Shown here: positions 8,134 through 11,616 of the stretch, piece by piece
Layout of the letters: each line of letters opens with the position of its first letter
Numbering within the stretch: the first letter of the stretch is position 1
Assembly: GCA_021820785.1 (NCBI GenBank)
Contig: JAKADE010000052.1
Location: forward strand, 1-11,616
DNA length: 11,616 bases
Origin: Pseudomonadota bacterium
GTDB taxonomy: Bacteria > Pseudomonadota > Gammaproteobacteria > Steroidobacterales > Steroidobacteraceae
Reading direction: 5' to 3'
Made by a program: the position numbers and the translations under genes
Notes under the pieces: generated by a model
Database searches by the model: none
What the model was told of the DNA's origin: nothing
The model's input: the letters and a program-made list of their open reading frames with translations, nothing else

Positions 8134-8261
8134 GCACCGGTGCTGAGCGTGGCTCCCGGACGGCGCAAGATTCCCCCCGTGCGCCACCCTTTATTGAGCC
8201 TCGTCCCGGATTCGAGTCACCTCGCCCGGTGCGCCTCTCCCCTCTCCCCTCTCCCCTCTCC
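8134..8261 (+). ncRNA. Putative small RNA, unit 1 of the array
   Basis: The predicted transcript starts about seven bases after the -10 hexamer at GCACCGG (8134-8140), which can pair with CCGGTGC (8226-8232). Inside, GGCGCA (8162-8167) pairs with TGCGCC (8180-8185) around a 12-base loop containing CCCCCC. A second hairpin CTCG/CGAG surrounds GTCCCGGATT near 8200-8217. The 3' tail is a (CTCTCCC)n tract. The 5' arm can also fold on itself (GCACCGGTGC is a palindrome), so this unit may be degenerate. Confidence 0.4.
8235..8261 (+). repeat. CTCTCCC microsatellite, 3.9 copies
   Basis: A perfect 7-bp tandem repeat (CTCTCCC three times plus six bases) directly follows the 3' arm of unit 1. Such repeats can change copy number by slippage; here it would alter the length of the pyrimidine tail of the putative RNA. 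Confidence 0.85.
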
Positions 8262-8348
8262 GGAAATATCCCTGCCAGGCCGCGCTCGCGCACGGCGCTG
8301 CGCAGACCCATGCGTCGGCGCACGCACCACGCGGCATTCGTTCCGCCA

Positions 8349-8381
8349 TTCACGGTGAGTTCAGCGCACCGATGCGACACT
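8349..8381 (+). promoter_or_regulatory. Putative activator box and -10 of unit 2
   Basis: TTCAC (8349-8353), TTCAG (8360-8364) and GACACT (8376-8381), with the same spacings as in the other units. Confidence 0.5.
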
Positions 8382-8387
8382 GATTCC

Positions 8388-8500
8388 GCACCGGAGCCCC
8401 AGGATGCGGCTCCCGGACGGCGCAAATCCCCCCCTCCTGCGCCAGAGTGTCAGAACTCGCCTGGATGCGAGCCGCGGGCTCCGGTGCTTTTTCCCCTCCC
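8388..8500 (+). ncRNA. Putative small RNA, unit 2 of the array
   Basis: The predicted 5' end GCACCGGAGCC (8388-8398) is perfectly complementary over 11 bases to GGCTCCGGTGC (8477-8487), the longest closing stem of the four, and is followed at once by TTTTT (8488-8492) and CCCC, an intrinsic-terminator-like end. The inner hairpin GGCGCA/TGCGCC (8419-8424 with 8438-8443) has a 13-base C-rich loop, and CTCGC/GCGAG (near 8456-8471) forms another hairpin. The resulting RNA would be about 105 bases. Confidence 0.5.
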
Positions 8501-8602
8501 ACCCCTGCGCACAACATGACCGCCATGATGCGCACCCGCCCGAACAACACCTTGGCCCGGTCGTGGCTGCGAACGGTTCGACGTGCACGCCTGTTCAGGC
8601 GA

Positions 8603-8635
8603 TTCACAGTCAGTTCAGCGCGCCGGTGCGACACT
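8603..8635 (+). promoter_or_regulatory. Putative activator box and -10 of unit 3
   Basis: TTCAC (8603-8607), TTCAG (8614-8618) and GACACT (8630-8635). A further TTCAG at 8594-8598 extends the row of half-sites, and unit 4 has a TTCAA at the equivalent place. Confidence 0.5.
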
Positions 8636-8641
8636 GCTGCT

Positions 8642-8750
8642 GCACCGGAGCGAAGTGCGGCTCCCGGACGGCGCAAATCCCCCCGTGCGCCACAATTTTC
8701 GGACGCGTCCTGGATTTGAGTCGCCTCCTCCGGTGCCTTCTCCCCCGCCC
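8642..8750 (+). ncRNA. Putative small RNA, unit 3 of the array
   Basis: The predicted 5' end GCACCGGAG (8642-8650) pairs with CTCCGGTGC (8728-8736). The inner hairpin GGCGCA/TGCGCC (8670-8675 with 8686-8691) has a 10-base loop AATCCCCCCG; a short palindrome GGACGCGTCC (8701-8710) follows an ATTTT stretch. A CCTCCTCC motif (8724-8731), complementary to Shine-Dalgarno sequences, overlaps the closing stem. The tail is C/T-rich without a T-run. Confidence 0.5.
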
Positions 8751-8849
8751 CGCACACACACCGACCGCCATCGACGAAGCAGCGCCGCCGCCGCGCGCCG
8801 CCCACTCGCTGCGGCGCATCCACCGAAGCGCTCGCCCACTTTCAACTGA

Positions 8850-8882
8850 TTCACAGTGAATTCAGCACGCCGGTGAGACACT
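8850..8882 (+). promoter_or_regulatory. Putative activator box and -10 of unit 4
   Basis: TTCAC (8850-8854), TTCAG (8861-8865) and GACACT (8877-8882), again with identical spacing; TTCAA at 8841-8845 forms an extra half-site. Confidence 0.5.
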
Positions 8883-8888
8883 GATGCT

Positions 8889-8998
8889 GCACCGGAACCG
8901 AGTGCGGTTCCCGGACGGCGCACCTTGCAACGTGCACCACAATTTTTGGACTTGTCCTGGATTTGGGTCGCCCCGGCCGGTGCCTTCTCTCCCTCCCC
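8889..8998 (+). ncRNA. Putative small RNA, unit 4 of the array
   Basis: GCACCGG (8889-8895) pairs with CCGGTGC (8977-8983). The inner hairpin has changed on both sides: GGCGCAC (8917-8923) against GTGCACC (8932-8938), six of seven pairs kept, with an 8-base loop that has lost the C-run. GGACTTGTCC (8948-8957) replaces the GGACGCGTCC of unit 3, keeping the GGAC/GTCC arms. A pyrimidine tract ends the unit just before the strong hairpin at 9004. Confidence 0.45.
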
Positions 8999-9003
8999 AA
9001 ATG

Positions 9004-9036
9004 CAGACGGGGTTCGCCACTGGCGAACCCCGTCTG
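9004..9036. terminator. Near-perfect 16-bp hairpin between the array and the lipoprotein gene
   Basis: Bases 9004-9019 are perfectly complementary to 9021-9036 around one central base (a real loop would be 3-5 bases). It lies 40 bases beyond the stop of the minus-strand lipoprotein gene and just after unit 4 on the plus strand, so it could stop transcription from both sides. Neither side has a good T-run, which lowers confidence in intrinsic termination. Confidence 0.65.
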
Positions 9037-9075
9037 TCTCTACACTTCCTCGACGGCCCGCGACCGGGCCGCGGA

Positions 9076-9780
9076 TTATTCGCCGACGGCCTGCGGCGCG
9101 AAATTCACCGTGGTCGTCCAGGTGGGAACCTGGGTCGAGTCGGTGGTAATCGCGAGTTTCACAGTGGCCTTGCGCTCACGCGAGGCGAGCACGATTCCCG
9201 TCTGCGTGTCACAAGACGCCGAAATCGGGAACGTACTGACGATGTGCACGGCCTTCGCCGCCAGCACATCGGCCCGGCTGGTGCTGGCCGGCTCGATCTT
9301 CGCGCCGGTGATGTTCGTGTTCTGCGCCGTCGCGAACTCGTAGTTCACCGAACCCTCCCACACGCCGCGTTTCGGCGCGCCCGCGGTGCTGATGACCGCA
9401 TCCTTGGTGAGCGGCGGCTGCGAGAGCTGGACCTCGATCGGCTGCGCCGGGAAGAGCTTCTGGCGGGTCGCCATGCCCTGCAGGCGCCACACCGCCAGAT
9501 ACTGCACCGGGAAGCTGCTCTTGCAGCGCACCGGGTACATGGTGCGGAACTGGGTGCCCGTGCCGTCGGAATGCAGAGGCACCTTGCCGCCGCCTCCGAC
9601 CTGGAACAGATAAATCGGCTGACTGACCAGGGCGCCGGACTTCACCGTCGCCGAAATCGGATACATGCCGATGTCCGGGTTGGCCTGCATCTGCGTCGGC
9701 GTCTGGTTTTGCACCTTCACGCCGCAGCCTGCCAACGCCAACGCCGCCACACCGATTGAAAACCGAGCTACCTGACGCAT
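9076..9780 (-). CDS. Putative lipoprotein of unknown function
   Basis: A 234-residue protein. The start at 9780 is well supported by GGAGGGAGG just upstream and by an immediate lipoprotein signal: MRQVARFSIGVAALALAGC, lipobox LAGC, lipidated C19. The residue after the cysteine is glycine, not aspartate, so by the usual +2 rule it would go to the outer membrane. The mature part is rich in beta-strand-like segments, with two later cysteines (in VRCKSSF and SASCDTQ) that could form a disulfide. I recognise no family. An in-frame upstream ATG at 9924 is ignored because it would bury the signal peptide. It appears monocistronic, with a stem-loop after the stop. Confidence 0.85.
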   Translation of the reverse strand: MRQVARFSIGVAALALAGCGVKVQNQTPTQMQANPDIGMYPISATVKSGALVSQPIYLFQVGGGGKVPLHSDGTGTQFRTMYPVRCKSSFPVQYLAVWRLQGMATRQKLFPAQPIEVQLSQPPLTKDAVISTAGAPKRGVWEGSVNYEFATAQNTNITGAKIEPASTSRADVLAAKAVHIVSTFPISASCDTQTGIVLASRERKATVKLAITTDSTQVPTWTTTVNFAPQAVGE

Positions 9781-9825
9781 GCCGCCTCCCTCCGAGACGC
9801 AATTCTGTGAACGAAACCGACCCAG

Positions 9826-9866
9826 TGACAATCTAGGAGTTTGACAACTAATTGTGACACTGACAA
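9826..9866 (-). promoter_or_regulatory. Cluster of four TGTCA motifs upstream of the lipoprotein gene
   Basis: On the minus strand TGTCA occurs four times (plus-strand TGACA at 9826, 9842, 9855 and 9861) in 40 bases, 45-85 bases before the lipoprotein ATG. The outermost TTGTCA (9861-9866) followed after 17 bases by CAAACT could be a promoter. The clustering suggests regulator half-sites, but spacings are uneven (6, 13, 16). Confidence 0.35.
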
Positions 9867-9897
9867 GAGTCCCGAGCGGGAACGAGACCAGGACCGC

Positions 9898-9942
9898 AAA
9901 ATAAAAGGCCGGGTCCCGCGCCAACCGCGAGATGCCCGGCCC
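9898..9942 (-). terminator. Rho-independent terminator of the small HTH gene
   Basis: Read on the minus strand, GGCCGGG (9935-9941) pairs with CCCGGCC (9907-9913), with further CGCG pairing possible in the loop, and is followed by TTTTATTTT (9906-9898). It begins about 20 bases after the stop of the 67-residue gene. Confidence 0.85.
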
Positions 9943-9960
9943 TGGTGCGACAGGCGACGC

Positions 9961-10164
9961 TTATTTCTTCTTGCGTGCGCCGGCCCGCTTGGCCGCCCGG
10001 AAGGAAATTCCAGCGCGCATGGCCTTCTGCTGCACCGCAGCCGGGGTACGGCCGAGCTTCTTCGCCACTTCGGTCGTCGGAGTGCCCGCCTTCGCGAGCG
10101 CCTTCAAAGTCTTCAGTTCACTGGCGCTCCAGGACGCGCCATCGTTCGGGGGACGTTTCGCCAT
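9961..10164 (-). CDS. Small basic helix-turn-helix-like protein
   Basis: A 67-residue protein. The start at 10164 has a GGGAG ribosome-binding site, and a predicted promoter lies upstream; a longer in-frame start at 10212 would lie close to the predicted transcription start and lacks a ribosome-binding site. Residues ~11-53 resemble a Myb/SANT or sigma-region-4-like trihelical DNA-binding fold: SWSASELKTLKALAKAG, then TPTTEVAKKLGRTPAAVQQKAMRAG, where the second part reads like helix-turn-recognition helix. The tail (FRAAKRAGARKKK) is strongly basic and could bind nucleic acid. It is probably a small DNA-binding or nucleoid-associated protein; partners and targets are unknown. It has its own promoter and terminator, so is a single-gene unit. 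Confidence 0.82.
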   Translation of the reverse strand: MAKRPPNDGASWSASELKTLKALAKAGTPTTEVAKKLGRTPAAVQQKAMRAGISFRAAKRAGARKKK

Positions 10165-10207
10165 TATAGACTCCCAAAAACACCCAACTTCAGGGTTTCG
10201 GGGGCGG

Positions 10208-10236
10208 ATCATACACGTATTTTAACGCCCGTCCAA
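10208..10236 (-). promoter_or_regulatory. Predicted sigma-70 promoter of the small HTH gene
   Basis: On the minus strand TTGGAC (10236-10231) and TATGAT (10213-10208) are separated by exactly 17 bases; the -10 matches 5 of 6. Transcription would begin near 10201, giving a leader of about 37 bases. Confidence 0.6.
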
Positions 10237-10266
10237 CTTCTTTCAGCCAACGTGTTGTAGGAACTG

Positions 10267-10283
10267 CGCGGAGGTGTTCCGCG
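10267..10283. other. Short hairpin between ahcY and the HTH gene
   Basis: CGCGGA (10267-10272) and TCCGCG (10278-10283) form a 6-bp stem with a 5-base loop. It lies beyond the larger ahcY stem-loop and upstream of the HTH promoter; its role is unknown. Confidence 0.3.
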
Positions 10284-10320
10284 AAAGTGACAGGTCAGGA
10301 TGGCTGGCGAGCAGAGAGTT

Positions 10321-10354
10321 GTCGGCCGCCTCCACTGCAACGGAGGCGGCCGAC
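10321..10354 (-). terminator. Perfect 13-bp stem-loop after ahcY
   Basis: GTCGGCCGCCTCC (10321-10333) and GGAGGCGGCCGAC (10342-10354) are perfectly complementary around an 8-base loop, eight bases beyond the ahcY stop codon. On the minus strand it is followed by AACTCTCTGC, so the T-run is poor; termination or 3'-end protection is likely given the position. Confidence 0.65.
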
Positions 10355-10361
10355 GCCGCTA

Positions 10362-11616
10362 TCAGTAGCGGTAATGATCGGACTTGTAGGGTCCGACGCG
10401 ATCGACGCCGATGTAACGCGCCTGCTCATCGTTGAGCTCGGTCAACTCGGCGTTGAACTTGCTCAGCTGCAGACGTGCAACCTTCTCGTCGAGTCGCTTT
10501 GGCAGAACGTACACACCAACCGGGTATTTCTCCGGATTGCAGTACAGCTCGATCTGTGCCAGCGTCTGGTTCGCGAAGCTCGAACTCATCACGTAGCTCG
10601 GGTGCCCGGTGGCGCAACCGAGGTTCACCAGGCGCCCCTCGGCAAGCAGAATCACGCGGCGGCCGTCCGGGAAAATGACGTGGTCGACCTGGGGCTTGAT
10701 GTTCTCCCACTTGTAGCGACGCAGGCTCGCCACGTCGATCTCATTGTCGAAATGCCCGATGTTGCACACGATCGCGTTGTGCTTCATGCGCACCATGTGG
10801 TCGTGCGTGATCACATGCAGGTTGCCGGTGGCGGTGACGAACATATCGGCCTTGTCGGCCGCATACTCCATGGTCACCACCCGGAACCCCTCCATGGCCG
10901 CCTGCAGCGCACAGATCGGGTCGATTTCCGTCACCCAGACCTGGGCGGCGAGCGCCCGCAGCGCCTGGGCGCATCCCTTGCCCACATCGCCGTAACCGCA
11001 CACGACGGCGACCTTGCCCGCCACCATCACATCCGTGGCGCGCTTGATGCCATCGACCAGCGACTCGCGGCAGCCGTACAGGTTGTCGAACTTGCTCTTG
11101 GTCACCGAATCATTGACGTTGATGGCCGGGAACGCGAGCCGCCCCTCCTTGGCCATCTGGTAGAGCCGGTGCACGCCGGTGGTGGTCTCCTCCGTGACGC
11201 CGCGAATGTGCCCGATGCGCGTGGAGTACCACTTGGGATGCTGGGCGAGCTTGGCGCGGATCGCGGCGAACAGCGCCTTCTCCTCCTCGCTGCCGGGATT
11301 GGCGATCACGGTCAGGTCCGCCTCGGCGCGCACGCCGAGATGCATCAGCAGCGTCGCATCGCCACCGTCGTCAAGAATCATGTTGGTGAAGTGACCGTCC
11401 GGCCAATCGAAAATGCGGTGCGTGTAGTCCCAGTATTGCTCCAGCGTCTCGCCCTTGAAGGCGAACACCGGCGTGCCGCGCGCGGCAATTGCCGCAGCCG
11501 CGTGGTCCTGGGTCGAGTAGATGTTGCAGGAGGCCCAGCGCACCTGCGCACCGAGCGCCTGCAGCGTCTCGATCAGCACCGCGGTCTGGATCGTCATGTG
11601 CAGAGAGCCGCTGATG
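10362..11616 (-). CDS. ahcY: Adenosylhomocysteinase, partial (N-terminus off the window)
   Basis: Cytoplasmic NAD-dependent enzyme that splits S-adenosylhomocysteine into adenosine and homocysteine, removing the product inhibitor of methyltransferases and feeding the methionine cycle. The frame is open through the right edge (residues ISGSLH precede the first internal ATG at 11597), so the true start lies outside; 417 residues are present and roughly 50 are missing. Diagnostic parts are the LHMT segment, [13 protein letters not shown], the NAD-binding [13 protein letters not shown]-like FVTATGN and [11 protein letters not shown], and the C-terminal KSDHYRY. The insert around [13 protein letters not shown] to GVTEETTTG is the longer bacterial form. 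No S-adenosylhomocysteine riboswitch can be judged because the upstream region is outside. Confidence 0.97.
   Translation of the reverse strand, partial: ISGSLHMTIQTAVLIETLQALGAQVRWASCNIYSTQDHAAAAIAARGTPVFAFKGETLEQYWDYTHRIFDWPDGHFTNMILDDGGDATLLMHLGVRAEADLTVIANPGSEEEKALFAAIRAKLAQHPKWYSTRIGHIRGVTEETTTGVHRLYQMAKEGRLAFPAINVNDSVTKSKFDNLYGCRESLVDGIKRATDVMVAGKVAVVCGYGDVGKGCAQALRALAAQVWVTEIDPICALQAAMEGFRVVTMEYAADKADMFVTATGNLHVITHDHMVRMKHNAIVCNIGHFDNEIDVASLRRYKWENIKPQVDHVIFPDGRRVILLAEGRLVNLGCATGHPSYVMSSSFANQTLAQIELYCNPEKYPVGVYVLPKRLDEKVARLQLSKFNAELTELNDEQARYIGVDRVGPYKSDHYRY

Larger units (their letters stand above)
8094..9000 (+). repeat. Tandem array of four diverged ~250-bp units (putative sRNA family)
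   Basis: Four related units begin at TTCAC motifs at 8094, 8349, 8603 and 8850, that is 255, 254 and 247 bases apart. In each, about 150 bases are conserved and about 100 bases are mostly unlike the other copies. Shared blocks in order: TTCAC-N6-TTCAG; GACACT (GAGACT in unit 1); GCACCGG; a near-invariant 17-mer GGCTCCCGGACGGCGCA (8151, 8408, 8659; one change at 8906); TGCGCC (GTGCACC in unit 4); a GGAT-containing segment; CCGGTGC; and a C/T-rich tract. Reading frames through the array shift between units, carry no ribosome-binding sites and keep no common protein, so the conservation is at the nucleotide level. The whole 8012-9075 interval has no convincing protein gene. Confidence 0.85.

Noticed and set aside
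8140..8923. Short overlapping open frames through the array with recurring peptide scraps such as PDGA and VSHRRAELTVN
   Set aside because: The recurrence follows from nucleotide repeats; frames change between units by indels, no ribosome-binding sites precede them, and both strands are equally open.
8134..8983. tRNA-like genes or tRNA 3'-end repeats, because of GATTCGAGTC-like stretches and a 7-bp closing stem
   Set aside because: No anticodon arm, D arm or CCA end can be drawn, and the T-arm-like piece lacks a proper 5-bp stem. A tRNA-derived origin cannot be excluded but is not supported.
8094..9000. CRISPR array or integron attC cassettes
   Set aside because: Units are ~250 bp with ~150 bp diverged conserved parts, not short identical repeats with uniform spacers, and no GTTRRRY/RYYYAAC core sites or integrase gene are seen.
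10165..10361. SAH or SAM riboswitch linked to ahcY
   Set aside because: This interval is downstream of ahcY; its upstream region is outside the window, so nothing can be said.

Overview
The window looks like chromosomal DNA from a GC-rich proteobacterium, most likely a gammaproteobacterium. The evidence is a cyoAB-type ubiquinol oxidase operon, a long (about 470-residue class) adenosylhomocysteinase, a Gph-type phosphatase and strong G/C bias at third codon positions. I cannot name the genus. There is no transposase, phage gene, CRISPR array, rRNA or canonical tRNA.

Layout. From 1 to 1680 on the minus strand are the first part of cyoB (running off the left edge) and all of cyoA. Upstream in the same direction is a large regulator (1849-4401) with an OmpR-type winged helix, a P-loop ATPase and a long helical, probably TPR-like, tail. 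A CRP-like palindrome overlaps its stop codon and lies upstream of cyoA. Divergent from the regulator is a secreted protein of about 634 residues (4593-6497), probably glycoside-hydrolase-like. It is followed by a phosphoglycolate phosphatase (6560-7222), which meets a convergent SAM-dependent methyltransferase (7236-7997) at a small palindrome containing both stop codons.

From about 8012 to 9075 there is roughly 1 kb with no convincing gene. It holds the most interesting feature of the window: four diverged tandem copies of a unit repeating every 247-255 bp. Each copy has a direct-repeat box (TTCAC-N6-TTCAG) at a fixed distance before a GACACT-like -10 hexamer. About 6-7 nt later comes a roughly 95-105 nt segment closed by complementary GCACCGG/CCGGTGC arms, with an internal GGCGCA/TGCGCC hairpin whose loop is C-rich, and then a pyrimidine tract. 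I read this as a tandem family of small RNAs, each with its own activator-dependent promoter. This is inference from sequence only. A strong hairpin at 9004-9036 closes the array.

To the right, on the minus strand, are a lipoprotein of unknown function (9076-9780), a 67-residue basic helix-turn-helix-like protein (9961-10164) with a clear promoter and Rho-independent terminator, and ahcY (10362 to the right edge, 5' end missing) followed by a 13-bp stem-loop. The protein genes are mostly separate housekeeping or accessory units; only cyoA-cyoB is clearly an operon here.
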